In this document: piece by piece, positions 9,559 through 23,480 of the stretch
Layout: every line of letters starts with the position of its first letter
How positions within the stretch are numbered: position 1 is the first letter of the stretch
Assembly (NCBI GenBank): GCA_035771175.1
Contig: CM069590.1
Location: 33,060,821 to 33,124,820, forward strand
Reading direction: 5' to 3'
DNA length: 64,000 nucleotides
DNA from: Paratinospora sagittata
Lineage: Eukaryota > Streptophyta > Magnoliopsida > Ranunculales > Menispermaceae
Made by a program: the position numbers and the translations under genes
The notes under the pieces: generated by a model
What the model saw: the letters and a program-made list of their open reading frames with translations, nothing else
What the model was told of the DNA's origin: nothing
The model's database searches: none

Positions 9559-12162
9559 TCTCGTTAGAAATATCAGATTTTAGTCTAAGACGTGCCAATT
9601 GCAGGATAGCCTTATTTTTGAAAAATTAATATTTTGACACTAAAGAACCATTTCATTGACTCAAAACACTTTGATATAAGAATAAACACTTTTAAATAAT
9701 TCAAAACTCATTAAAATTATGATTAAAACCTTTCGGAAAACATTTTTGTAAAAATGAAATACTAAATCGAAAGTGATTTTGAAGACTTTGCAATTTTCAG
9801 AGTTTTAGTGCTAAGATGGATCGAGGGGTTACCTTACACACCAGAGATCAAACTAATGCATTAGACATGAGATATGTCTTCGTTCTCCGAGCTTGATCAT
9901 TGTAGAATTCGAAAGCTATTGTTTGATGTGTTCTTGATGCAAAACAGGTGATGTGTTCCTCTTTGATGTGTTATCTTACCGAGACCACTTCATATACTTA
10001 GAGTTTTAAACAATGGATAGCCTCTGCAAATCTTAGCACACAAGGGATAAAATGAAGAACTAGCTGAACATCAAGACAGAATGCAATTTTGATTCAATTC
10101 GAAGCCTTTTTTTGCAAAGGCAAGAATCATTACTTTCTTCTCTTGAAAAACTCTTCGAAAAGCTCAATCTAACTTGCAAATATCGTGCGTGTTGAATTTT
10201 TGAAAATCAGAGAATGAGTGTTTTATAAAATTTGAAGTTGAAGGTTAAAGAGCAAGAGTACTAAAAAATGATTTGAATTCAAAACATTGTTCAATCTAAA
10301 GTTTTTTGGGCGTGCGAGACAATGGGAATCATCTAGGTGTTACTAGAGAATATTTCATTTAAGATAACCTGGCAAAACCGTGAAGGAATAGAAAAATCGA
10401 GCAAGTAGATGTGCCCACATTTTTCTCGTTAGAAATATAAGATTTTAGTCTAAGACGTGTAAATTGGTGGATAGCCTTATTTTTGAAAAATTAATATTTT
10501 GACACTAAAGAACCATTTCATTGACTCAAAACACTTTGATATAAGATTAAACACTTTTAAATAATTTAAAACTCATTAAAATTATGATTAAAACCTTTCA
10601 GAAAACATTTTTTTCAAAATGAAATACTATATCGAAAGTGATTTTGAAGACTTTGCAATTTTCAGAGTTTTAGTGCTGAGATTGATCGAGGGGTTACCCT
10701 ACACACCAGAGATCAAACTAATGCATTAGACATGAGATATGTCTTCGTTCTTCGAGCTTGATCATTGTAGAATTTGAAAGCTATTGTTTGATGTGTTCTT
10801 GATGCAAAACAGGTGATGTGTTCCTCTTTGATGTGTTATCTTACCGAGACCACTTCATATACTTAGAGTTTTAAACAATGGATAGCCTCTGCAAATCTTA
10901 GCACACAAGGGATAAAATGAAAAACTAGCTGAACATCAAGACAGAATGCAATTTTGATTCAATTCGAAGCCTTTTTTTGCAAAGGCAAGAATCATTACTT
11001 TCTTCTCTTGAAAAACTCTTCGAAAAGCTCAATCTAACTTGCAAATATCGTGCGTGTTGAATTTTTGAAAATCAGAGAATGAGTGTTTTATAAAATTTGA
11101 AGTTGAAGGTTAAAGAGCAAGAGTACTAAAAAATGATTTGAATTCAAAACATTGTTCAATCTAAAGTTTTTTGGGCGTGCGAGACAATGGGAATCATCTA
11201 GGTGTTACTAGAGAATATTTCATTTAAGATAACCTGGCAAAACCGTGAAGGAATAGAAAAATCGAGCAAGTAGATGTGCCCACATTTTTCTCGTTAGAAA
11301 TATAAGATTTTAGTCTAAGACGTGTAAATTGGTGGATAGCCTTATTTTTGAAAAATTAATATTTTGACACTAAAGAACCATTTCATTGACTCAAAACACT
11401 TTGATATAAGATTAAACACTTTTAAATAATTCAAAACTCATTAAAATTATGATTAAAACCTTTCAGAAAACATTTTTTTCAAAATGAAATACTATATCGA
11501 AAGTGATTTTGAAGACTTTGCAATTTTCAGAGTTTTAGTGCTGAGATTGATCGAGGGGTTACCCTACACACCAGAGATCAAACTAATGCATTAGACATGA
11601 GATATGTCTTCGTTCTTCGAGCTTGATCTTTGTAGAATTCGAAAGCTATTGTTTGATGTGTTCTTGATGCAAAACAGGTGATGTGTTCCTTTTTGATGTG
11701 TTATCTTATCGAGACCACTTCATATACTTAATATACTTAGAGTTTTAAATAATGGATAGCCTCTGCAAATCTTCGCACACAAGGGATAAAATGAAGAACT
11801 AGCTGAACATCAAGACAGATTGCAATTTTGATTCAATTCGAAGCCTTTTTTTGCAAAGGCAAGAATCATTACTTTCTTCTCTTGAAAAACTCTTCGAAAA
11901 GCTCAATCTAACTTGCAAATATCGTGCGTGTTGTATTTTTGAAAATCAGAGAATGAGTGTTTTATAAAATTTGAAGTTGAAGGTTAAAGAGCAAGAGTAC
12001 TACGAAATGATTTGAATTCAAAACATTGTTAAATCTAAAGTTTTTTGGGCGTGCGAGACAATGGGAATCATCTAGGTGTTACTAGAGAATATTTCAATTA
12101 AGATAACCTGGCAAAACTGTGAAGGAATAGAAAAATCGAGCAAGCAGAAGTGCCCACATTTT
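9559..12162. repeat. Rearranged third pentamer: hybrid M12, then M13 and M14
   Basis: M12 (9559) begins as type B like M2/M7, with one new change ('cgttctccgag'), but ends like M4 ('gttgaat', 'ctaaaaaatg', 'ttcattt'). It is therefore a 5' M2 / 3' M4 hybrid, equal to loss of two monomer lengths. M13 (10424) is M4-like, with 'aatttaaaac', 'aatttgaaag' and 'gaaaaactagctg'. M14 (11289) is M5-like but has 'ggatagcc' and the tail 'gcagaag'. The exchange point in M12 lies between about 9834 and 10194. Confidence 0.85.
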
Positions 12163-14775
12163 TCTCGTTAGAAATATCAGATTTTAGTCTAAGACGTGCC
12201 AATTGCTGGATAGCCTTATTTTTGAAAAATTAATATTTTGACACTAAAGAACCATTTCATTGAGTCAAAACACTTTGATATAAGATTAAACACTTTTAAA
12301 TATTTCAAAACTCATTTAAATTATGATTAAAACCTTTCAGAAAACATTTTTTTCAAAATGAAATACTATATCGAAAGTGATTTTGAAGACTTTGCAATTT
12401 TTAGAGTTTTAGTGCTGAGATTGATCGAGGGGTTACCCTACACACCAGAGATCAAACTAATGCATTAGACATGAGATATGTCTTCGTTCTTCGAGCTTGA
12501 TCTTTATAGAATTCGAAAGCTATTGTTTGATGTGTTCTTGATGCAAAACAGGTGATGTGTTCCTTTTTGATGTGTTATCTTATCGAGACCACTTCATATA
12601 CTTAATATACTTAGAGTTTTAAATAATGGATAGCCTCTGCAAATCTTCGCACACAAGGGATAAAATGAAGAACTAGCTGAACATCAAGACAGAATGCAAT
12701 TTTGATTCAATTCGAAGCCTTTTTTTGCAAAGGCAAGAATCATTACTTTCTTCTCTTGAAAAACTCTTCGAAAAGCTCAATCTAACTTGCAAATATCGTA
12801 CGTGTTGAATTTTTGAAAATCAGAGAATGAGTGTTTTATAAAATTTGAAGTTGAAGGTTAAAGAGCAAGAGTACTAAAAAATGATTTGAATTCAAAACAT
12901 TGTTCAATCTAAAGTTTTTTGGGCGTGCGAGACAATGGGAATCATCTAGGTGTTACTAGAGAATATTTCAATTAAGATAACCTGGCAAAACCGTGAAGGA
13001 ATAGAAAAATCGAGCAAGTAGATGTGCCCACATTTTTCTCGTTAGAAATATAAGATTTTAGTCTAAGACGTGTAAATTGGTGGATAGCCTTATTTTTGAA
13101 AAATTAATATTTTGACACTAAAGAACCATTTCATTGACTCAAAACACTTTGATATAAGATTAAACACTTTTAAATATTTCAAAACTCATTAAAATTATGA
13201 TTAAAACCTTTCAGAAAACATTTTTTTCAAAATGAAATACTATATCGAAAGTGATTTTGAAGACTTTGCAATTTTCAGAGTTTTAGTGCTGAGATTGATC
13301 GAGGGGTTACCCTACACACCAGAGATCAAACTAATGCATTAGACATGAGATATGTCTTCGTTCTTCGAGCTTGATCTTTGTAGAATTCGAAAGCTATTGT
13401 TTGATGTGTTCTTGATGCTAAACAGGTGATGTGTTCCTTTTTGATGTGTTATCTTATCGAGACCACTTCATATACTTAATATACTTAGAGTTTTAAATAA
13501 TGGATAGCCTCTGCAAATCTTCGCACACAAGGGATAAAATGAAGAACTAGCTGAACATCAAGACAGATTGCAATTTTGATTCAATTCGAAGCCTTTTTTT
13601 GCAAAGGCAAGAATCATTACTTTCTTCTCTTGAAAAACTCTTCGAAAAGCTCAATCTAACTTGCAAATATCGTGCGTGTTGTATTTTTGAAAATCAGAGA
13701 ATGAGTGTTTTATAAAATTTGAAGTTGAAGGTTAAAGAGCAAGAGTACTACAAAATGATTTGAATTCAAAATATTGTTCAATCTAAAGTTTTTTGGGCGT
13801 GCGAGACAATGGGAATCATCTAGGTGTTACTAGAGAATATTTCGATTAAGATAACCTGGCAAAACTGTGAAGGAATAGAAAAATCGAGCAAGCAGAAGTG
13901 CCCACATTTTTCTCGTTAGAAATATCAGATTTTAGTCTAAGACGTGCCAATTGCAGGATAGCCTTATTTTTGAAAAATTAATATTTTGACACTAAAGAAC
14001 CATTTCATTGACTCCAAACACTTTGATATAAGAATAAACACTTTTAAATAATTCAAAACTCATTAAAATTATGATTAAAACCTTTCGGAAAACATTTTTG
14101 TAAAAATGAAATACTAAATCGAAAGTGATTTTGAAGACATTGCAATTTTCAGAGTTTTAGTGCTAAGATGGATCGAGGGGTTACCTTACACACCAGAGAT
14201 CAAACTAATGCATTAGACATGAGATATGTCTTCGTTCTTCGAGCTTGATCATTGTAGAATTCGAAAGCTATTGTTTGATGTGTTCTTGATGCAAAACAGG
14301 TGATGTGTTCCTCTTTGATGTGTTATCTTACCGAGACCACTTCATATACTTAGAGTTTTAAACAATGGATAGCCTCTGCAAATCTTAGCACACAAGGGAT
14401 AAAATGAAGAACTAGCTGAACATCAAGACAGAATGCAATTTTGATTCAATTCGAAGCCTTTTTTTGCAAAGGCAAGAATCATTACTTTCTTCTCTTGAAA
14501 AACTCTTCGAAAAGCTCAATCTAACTTGCAAATATCGTGCGTGTTGAATTTTTGAAAATCAGAGAATGAGTGTTTTATAAAATTTGAAGTTGAAGGTTAA
14601 AGAGCAAGAGTACTAAAAAATGATTTGAATTCAAAACATTGTTCAATCTAAAGTTTTTTGGGCGTGCGAGACAATGGGAATCATCTAGGTGTTACTAGAG
14701 AATATTTCAATTAAGATAACCTGGCAAAACCGTGAAGGAATAGAAAAATCGAGCAACTAGATGTGCCCACATTTT
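12163..14775. repeat. Higher-order repeat: 2613-bp trimer, copy 1 (M15-M17)
   Basis: M15 (12163) has an unusual mixed head: 'ccaattgctgg', 'attgagtc', 'aatatttc', 'catttaaatt' and 'tttttagag', then 'cgtacgtg'. M16 (13037) has 'gctaaacagg' and ends like M1/M6. M17 (13911) is type B with 'actccaaac' and 'gacattgc', but has the 'gttgaat' 3' half. The private marks 'cgtacgtg', 'gctaaac' and 'gacattgc' recur 2613 bp later in M18, M19 and M20. Confidence 0.88.
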
Positions 14776-17388
14776 TCTCGTTAGAAATATAAGATTTTAG
14801 TCTAAGACGTGTAAATTGGTGGATAGCCTTATTTTTGAAAAATTAATATTTTGACACTAAAGAACCATTTCATTGACTCAAAACACTTTGATATAAGATT
14901 AAACACTTTTAAATATTTCAAAACTCATTAAAATTATGATTAAAACCTTTCAGAAAACATTTTTTTCAAAATGAAATACTATATCGAAAGTGATTTTGAA
15001 GACTTTGCAATTTTCAGAGTTTTAGTGCTGAGATTGATCGAGGGGTTACCCTACACACCAGAGATCAAACTAATGCATTAGACATGAGATATGTCTTCGT
15101 TCTTCGAGCTTGATCATTGTAGAATTCGAAAGCTATTGTTTGATGTGTTCTTGATGCAAAACAGGTGATGTGTTCCTTTTTGATGTGTTATCTTATCGAG
15201 ACCACTTCATATACTTAATATACTTAGAGTTTTAAATAATGGATAGCCTCTGCAAATCTTCGCACACAAGGGATAAAATGAAGAACTAGCTGAACATCAA
15301 GACAGAATGCAATTTTGATTCAATTCGAAGCCTTTTTTTGCAAAGGCAAGAATCATTACTTTCTTCTCTTGAAAAACTCTTCGAAAAGCTCAATCTAACT
15401 TGCAAATATCGTACGTGTTGAATTTTTGAAAATCAGAGAATGAGTGTTTTATAAAATTTGAAGTTGAAGGTTAAAGAGCAAGAGTACTAAAAAATGATTT
15501 GAATTCAAAACATTGTTCAATCTAAAGTTTTTTGGGCGTGCGAGACAATGGGAATCATCTAGGTGTTACTAGAGAATATTTCAATTAAGATAAGCTGGCA
15601 AAACCGTGAAGGAATAGAAAAATCGAGCAAGTAGATGTGCCCACATTTTTCTCGTTAGAAATATAAGATTTTAGTCTAAGACGTGTAAATTGGTGGATAG
15701 CCTTATTTTTGAAAAATTAATATTTTGACACTAAAGAACCATTTCATTGACTCAAAACACTTTGATATAAGATTAAACACTTTTAAATATTTCAAAACTC
15801 ATTAAAATTATGATTAAAACCTTTCAGAAAACATTTTTTTCAAAATGAAATACTATATCGAAAGTGATTTTGAAGACTTTGCAATTTTCAGAGTTTTAGT
15901 GCTGAGATTGATCGAGGGGTTACCCTACACACCAGAGATCAAACTAATGCATTAGACATGAGATATGTCTTCGTTCTTCGAGCTTGATCTTTGTAGAATT
16001 CGAAAGCTATTGTTTGATGTGTTCTTGATGCTAAACAGGTGATGTGTTCCTTTTTGATGTGTTATCTTATCGAGACCACTTCATATACTTAATATACTTA
16101 GAGTTTTAAATAATGGATAGCCTCTGCAAATCTTCGCACACAAGGGATAAAATGAAGAACTAGCTGAACATCAAGACAGATTGCAATTTTGATTCAATTC
16201 GAAGCCTTTTTTTGCAAAGGCAAGAATCATTACTTTCTTCTCTTGAAAAACTCTTCGAAAAGCTCAATCTAACTTGCAAATATCGTGCGTGTTGTATTTT
16301 TGAAAATCAGAGAATGAGTGTTTTATAAAATTTGAAGTTGAAGGTTAAAGAGCAAGAGTACTACAAAATGATTTGAATTCAAAATATTGTTCAATCTAAA
16401 GTTTTTTGGGCGTGCGAGACAATGGGAATCATCTAGGTGTTACTAGAGAATATTTCGATTAAGATAACCTGGCAAAACTGTGAAGGAATAGAAAAATCGA
16501 GCAAGCAGAAGTGCCCACATTTTTCTCGTTAGAAATATCAGATTTTAGTCTAAGACGTGCCAATTGCAGGATAGCCTTATTTTTGAAAAATTAATATTTT
16601 GACACTAAAGAACCATTTCATTGACTCAAAACACTTTGATATAAGAATAAACACTTTTAAATAATTCAAAACTCATTAAAATTATGATTAAAACCTTTCG
16701 GAAAACATTTTTGTAAAAATGAAATACTAAATCGAAAGTGATTTTGAAGACATTGCAATTTTCAGAGTTTTAGTGCTAAGATGGATCGAGGGGTTACCTT
16801 ACACACCAGAGATCAAACTAATGCATTAGACATGAGATATGTCTTCGTTCTTCGAGCTTGATCATTGTAGAATTCGAAAGCTATTGTTTGATGTGTTCTT
16901 GATGCAAAACAGGTGATGTGTTCCTCTTTGATGTGTTATCTTACCGAGACCACTTCATATACTTAGAGTTTTAAACAATGGATAGCCTCTGCAAATCTTA
17001 GCACACAAGGGATAAAATGAAGAACTAGCTGAACATCAAGACAGAATGCAATTTTGATTCAATTCGAAGCCTTTTTTTGCAAAGGCAAGAATCATTACTT
17101 TCTTCTCTTGAAAAACTCTTCGAAAAGCTCAATCTAACTTGCAAATATCGTGCGTGTTGAATTTTTGAAAATCAGAGAATGAGTGTTTTATAAAATTTGA
17201 AGTTGAAGGTTAAAGAGCAAGAGTACTAAAAAATGATTTGAATTCAAAACATTGTTCAATCTAAAGTTTTTTGGGCGTGCGAGACAATGGGAATCATCTA
17301 GGTGTTACTAGAGAATATTTCAATTAAGATAACCTGGCAAAACCGTGAAGGAATAGAAAAATCGAGCAAGTAGATGTGCCCACATTTT
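14776..17388. repeat. Higher-order repeat: 2613-bp trimer, copy 2 (M18-M20)
   Basis: M18 (14776), M19 (15650) and M20 (16524) repeat M15-M17. M18 keeps the 3' mark 'cgtacgtg' but has an ordinary A head ('gtaaattggtgg') in place of the mixed head of M15, 'gatcattg' in place of 'ctttatag', and a private 'taagctggc'. M20 lacks the 'actccaaac' change of M17. So the trimer was duplicated and then one head was replaced. Confidence 0.86.
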
Positions 17389-18254
17389 TCTCGTTAGAAA
17401 TATAAGATTTTAGTCTAAGACGTGTAAATTGGTGGATAGCCTTATTTTTGAAAAATTAATATTTTGACACTAAAGAACCATTTCATTGACTCAAAACACT
17501 TTGATATAAGATTAAACACTTTTAAATAATTCAAAACTCATTAAAATTATGATTAAAACCTTTCAGAAAACATTTTTTTCAAAATGAAATACTATATCGA
17601 AAGTGATTTTGAAGACTTTGCAATTTTCAGAGTTTTAGTGCTGAGATTGATCGAGGGGTTACCCTACACACCAGAGATCAAACTAATGCATTAGACATGA
17701 GATATGTCTTCGTTCTTCGAGCTTGATCTTTGTAGAATTCGAAAGCTATTGTTTGATGTGTTCTTGATGCAAAACAGGTGATGTGTTCCTTTTTGATGTA
17801 TTATCTTATCGAGACCACTTCATATACTTAGAGTTTTAAACAATGGATAGCCTCTGCAAATCTTAGCACACAAGGGATAAAATGAAGAACTAGCTGAACA
17901 TCAAGACAGAATGCAATTTTGATTCAATTCAAAGCCTTTTTTTTGCAAAGGCAAGAATCATTACTTTCTTCTCTTGAAAAACTCTTCGAAAAGCTCAATC
18001 TAACTTGCAAATATCGTGCGTGTTGTATTTTTGAAAATCAGAGAATGAGTGTTTTATAAAATTTGAAGTTGAAGGTTAAAGAGCAAGAGTACTACGAAAT
18101 GATTTGAATTCAAAACATTGTTAAATCTAAAGTTTTTTGGGCGTGCGAGACAATGGGAATCATCTAGGTGTTACTAGAGAATATTTCAATTAAGATAACC
18201 TGGCAAAACTGTGAAGGAATAGAAAAATCGAGCAAGCAGAAGTGCCCACATTTT
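17389..18254. repeat. Monomer M21, type A, 866 bp, shares private marks with M35
   Basis: M21 lacks the doubled 9-mer, carries 'gatgtattatc', 'ttcaaagcc' and an eight-T run (hence 866 bp), and ends 'ctacgaaatg' with 'ttaaatc'. The three middle marks recur together only in M35 (29525). Like M14 it ends 'gcagaag' and is followed by a mixed-head monomer (M22), so M14-M15 and M21-M22 are related junctions. Confidence 0.85.
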
Positions 18255-21200
18255 TCTCGTTAGAAATATCAGATTTTAGTCTAAGACGTGCCAATTGCTG
18301 GATAGCCTTATTTTTGAAAAATTAATATTTTGACACTAAAGAACCATTTCATTGAGTCAAAACACTTTGATATAAGATTAAACACTTTTAAATATTTCAA
18401 AACTCATTTAAATTATGATTAAAACCTTTCAGAAAACATTTTTTTCAAAATGAAATACTATATCGAAAGTGATTTTGAAGACTTTGCAATTTTTAGAGTT
18501 TTAGTGCTGAGATTGATCGAGGGGTTACCCTACACACCAGAGATCAAACTAATGCATTAGACATGAGATATGTCTTCGTTCTTCGAGCTTGATCTTTGTA
18601 GAATTCGAAAGCTATTGTTTGATGTGTTCTTGATGCAAAACAGGTGATGTGTTCCTTTTTGATGTGTTATCTTATCGAGACCACTTCATATACTTAATAT
18701 ACTTAGAGTTTTAAACAATGGATAGCCTCTGCAAATCATCGCACACAAGGGATAAAATGAAAAACTAGCTGAACATCAAGACAGATTGCAATTTTGATTC
18801 AATTCGAAGCCTTTTTTTGCAAAGGCAAGAATCATTACTTTCTTCTCTTGAAAAACTCTTCGAAAAGCTCAATCTAACTTGCAAATATCGTGCGTGTTGA
18901 ATTTTTGAAAATCAGAGAATGAGTGTTTTATAAAATTTGAAGTTGAAGGTTAAAGAGCAAGAGTACTAAAAAATGATTTGAATTCAAAACATTGTTCAAT
19001 CTAAAGTTTTTTGGGCGTGCGAGACAATGGGAATCATCTAGGTGTTACTAGAGAATATTTCAATTAAGATAACCTGGCAAAACCGTGAAGGAATAGAAAA
19101 ATCGAGCAAGTAGATGTGCCCACATTTTTCTCGTTAGAAATATAAGATTTTAGTCTAAGACGTGTAAATTGGTGGATAGCCTTATTTTTGAAAAATTAAT
19201 ATTTTGACACTAAAGAACCATTTCATTGACTCAAAACACTTTGATATAAGATTAAACACTTTTAAATAATTCAAAACTCATTAAAATTATGATTAAAACC
19301 TTTCAGAAAACATTTTTTTCAAAATGAAATACTATATCGAAAGTGATTTTGAAGACTTTGCAATTTTCAGAGTTTTAGTGCTGAGATTGATCGAGGGGTT
19401 ACCCTACACACCAGAGATCAAACTAATGCATTAGACATGAGATATGTCTTCGTTCTTCGAGCTTGATCTTTATAGAATTCGAAAGCTATTGTTTGATGTG
19501 TTCTTGATGCAAAACAGGTGATGTGTTCCTTTTTGATGTGTTATCTTATCGAGACCACTTCATATACTTAATATACTTAGAGTTTTAAATAATGGATAGC
19601 CTCTGCAAATCTTCGCACACAAGGGATAAAATGAAGAACTAGCTGAACATCAAGACAGAATGCAATTTTGATTCAATTCGAAGCCTTTTTTTGCAAAGGC
19701 AAGAATCATTACTTTCTTCTCTTGAAAAACTCTTCGAAAAGCTCAATCTAACTTGCAAATATCGTGCGTGTTGAATTTTTGAAAATCAGAGAATGAGTGT
19801 TTTATAAAATTTGAAGTTGAAGGTTAAAGAGCAAGAGTACTAAAAAATGATTTGAATTCAAAACATTGTTCAATCTAAAGTTTTTTGGGCGTGCGAGACA
19901 ATGGGAATCATCTAGGTGTTACTAGAGAATATTTCAATTAAGATAACCTGGCAAAACCGTGAAGGAATAGAAAAATCGAGCAAGTAGATGTGCCCACATT
20001 TTTCTCGTTAGAAATATAAGATTTTAGTCTAAGACGTGTAAATTGGTGGATAGCCTTATTTTTGAAAAATTAATATTTTGACACTAAAGAACCATTTCAT
20101 TGACTCAAAACACTTTGATATAAGATTAAACACTTTTAAATATTTCAAAACTCATTAAAATTATGATTAAAACCTTTCAGAAAACATTTTTTTCAAAATG
20201 AAATACTATATCGAAAGTGATTTTGAAGACTTTGCAATTTTCAGAGTTTTAGTGCTGAGATTGATCGAGGGGTTACCCTACACACCAGAGATCAAACTAA
20301 TGCATTAGACATGAGATATGTCTTCGTTCTTCGAGCTTGATCTTTGTAGAATTCGAAAGCTATTGTTTGATGTGTTCTTGATGCTAAACAGGTGATGTGT
20401 TCCTTTTTGATGTGTTATCTTATCGAGACCACTTCATATACTTAATATACTTAGAGTTTTAAATAATGGATAGCCTCTGCAAATCTTCGCACACAAGGGA
20501 TAAAATGAAGAACTAGCTGAACATCAAGACAGATTGCAATTTTGATTCAATTCGAAGCCTTTTTTTGCAAAGGCAAGAATCATTACTTTCTTCTCTTGAA
20601 AAACTCTTCGAAAAGCTCAATCTAACTTGCAAATATCGTGCGTGTTGTATTTTTGAAAATCAGAGAATGAGTGTTTTATAAAATTTGAAGTTGAAGGTTA
20701 AAGAGCAAGAGTACTACAAAATGATTTGAATTCAAAATATTGTTCAATCTAAAGTTTTTTGGGCGTGCGAGACAATGGGAATCATCTAGGTGTTACTAGA
20801 GAATATTTCGATTAAGATAACCTGGCAAAACTGTGAAGGAATAGAAAAATCGAGCAAGCAGAAGTGCCCACATTTTTCTCGTTAGAAATATCAGATTTTA
20901 GTCTAAGACGTGCCAATTGCAGGATAGCCTTATTTTTGAAAAATTAATATTTTGACACTAAAGAACCATTTCATTGACTCAAAACACTTTGATATAAGAA
21001 TAAACACTTTTAAATAATTCAAAACTCATTAAAATTATGATTAAAACCTTTCGGAAAACATTTTTGTAAAAATGAAATACTAAATCGAAAGTGATTTTGA
21101 AGACATTGCAATTTTCAGAGTTTTAGTGCTAAGATGGATCGAGGGGTTACCTTACACACCAGAGATCAAACTAATGCATTAGACATGAGATATGTCTTCG

Positions 21201-23480
21201 TTCTTCGAGCTTGATCATTGTAGAATTCGAAAGCTATTGTTTGATGTGTTCTTGATGCAAAACAGGTGATGTGTTCCTCTTTGATGTGTTATCTTACCGA
21301 GACCACTTCATATACTTAGAGTTTTAAACAATGGATAGCCTCTGCAAATCTTAGCACACAAGGGATAAAATGAAGAACTAGCTGAACATCAAGACAGAAT
21401 GCAATTTTGATTCAATTCGAAGCCTTTTTTTGCAAAGGCAAGAATCATTACTTTCTTCTCTTGAAAAACTCTTCGAAAAGCTCAATCTAACTTGCAAATA
21501 TCGTGCGTGTTGAATTTTTGAAAATCAGAGAATGAGTGTTTTATAAAATTTGAAGTTGAAGGTTAAAGAGCAAGAGTACTAAAAAATGATTTGAATTCAA
21601 AACATTGTTCAATCTAAAGTTTTTTGGGCGTGCGAGACAATGGGAATCATCTAGGTGTTACTAGAGAATATTTCAATTAAGATAACCTGGCAAAACCGTG
21701 AAGGAATAGAAAAATCGAGCAAGTAGATGTGCCCACATTTTTCTCGTTAGAAATATAAGATTTTAGTCTAAGACGTGTAAATTGGTGGATAGCCTTATTT
21801 TTGAAAAATTAATATTTTGACACTAAAGAACCATTTCATTGACTCAAAACACTTTGATATAAGATTAAACACTTTTAAATAATTCAAAACTCATTAAAAT
21901 TATGATTAAAACCTTTCAGAAAACATTTTTTTCAAAATGAAATACTATATCGAAAGTGATTTTGAAGACTTTGCAATTTTCAGAGTTTTAGTGCTGAGAT
22001 TGATCGAGGGGTTACCCTACACACCAGAGATCAAACTAATGCATTAGACATGAGATATGTCTTCGTTCTTCGAGCTTGATCTTTGTAGAATTCGAAAGCT
22101 ATTGTTTGATGTGTTCTTGATGCAAAACAGGTGATGTGTTCCTTTTTGATGTGTTATCTTATCGAGACCACTTCATATACTTAATATACTTAGAGTTTTA
22201 AATAATGGATAGCCTCTGCAAATCTTCGCACACAAGGGATAAAATGAAGAACTAGCTGAACATCAAGACAGATTGCAATTTTGATTCAATTCGAAGCCTT
22301 TTTTTGCAAAGGCAAGAATCATTACTTTCTTCTCTTGAAAAACTCTTCGAAAAGCTCAATCTAACTTGCAAATATCGTGCGTGTTGTATTTTTGAAAATC
22401 AGAGAATGAGTGTTTTATAAAATTTGAAGTTGAAGGTTAAAGAGCAAGAGTACTACAAAATGATTTGAATTCAAAATATTGTTCAATCTAAAGTTTTTTG
22501 GGCGTGCGAGACAATGGGAATCATCTAGGTGTTACTAGAGAATATTTCGATTAAGATAACCTGGCAAAACTGTGAAGGAATAGAAAAATCGAGCAAGCAG
22601 AAGTGCCCACATTTTTCTCGTTAGAAATATCAGATTTTAGTCTAAGACGTGCCAATTGCAGGATAGCCTTATTTTTGAAAAATTAATATTTTGTCACTAA
22701 AGAACCATTTCGTTGACTCAAAACACTTTGATATAAGAATAAACACTTTTAAATAATTCAAAACTCATTAAAATTATGATTAAAACCTTTCGGAAAACAT
22801 TTTTGTAAAAATGAAATACTAAATCGAAAGTGATTTTGAAGACTTTGCAATTTTCAGAGTTTTAGTGCTAAGATGGATCGAGGGGTTACCTTACACACCA
22901 GAGATCAAACTAATGCATTAGACATGAGATATGTCTTCGTTCTTCGAGCTTGATCATTGTAGAATTCGAAAGCTATTGTTTGATGTGTTCTTGATGCAAA
23001 ACAGGTGATGTGTTCCTCTTTGATGTGTTATCTTACCGAGACCACTTCATATACTTAGAGTTTTAAACAATGGATAGCCTCTGCAAATCTTAGCACACAA
23101 GGGATAAAATGAAGAACTAGCTGAACATCAAGACAGAATGCAATTTTGATTCAATTCGAAGCCTTTTTTTGCAAAGGCAAGAATCATTACTTTCTTCTTT
23201 TGAAAAACTCTTCGAAAAGCTCAATCTAACTTGCAAATATCGTGCGTGTTGAATTTTTTAAAATCAGAGAATGAGTGTTTTATAAAATTTGAAGTTGAAG
23301 GATAAAGAGCAAGAGTACTAAAAAATGATTTGAATTCAAAACATTGTTCAATCTAAAGTTTTTTGGGCGTGCGAGACAATGGGAATCATCTAGGTGTTAC
23401 TAGAGAATATTTCAATTAAGATAACCTGGCAAAACCGTGAAGGAATAGAAAAATCGAGCAAGTAGATGTGCCCACATTTT
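18255..23480. repeat. Mixed monomers M22-M27, tail of the left domain
   Basis: M22 (18255) repeats the mixed head of M15 but has an M1-like middle ('catcgc', 'gaaaaactagctg'). M23 (19129) is M3-like. M24 (20003) and M25 (20877) repeat M19 and M20 ('gctaaac', 'gacattgc') 4353 bp on. M26 (21742) ends like M16. M27 (22616) is type B with private changes 'ttttgtcac', 'cgttgactc', 'tcttcttttg', 'tttttta' and 'ggataaag'. Pentamer and trimer spacings are mixed here, and the density of private changes rises at M27. Confidence 0.82.
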
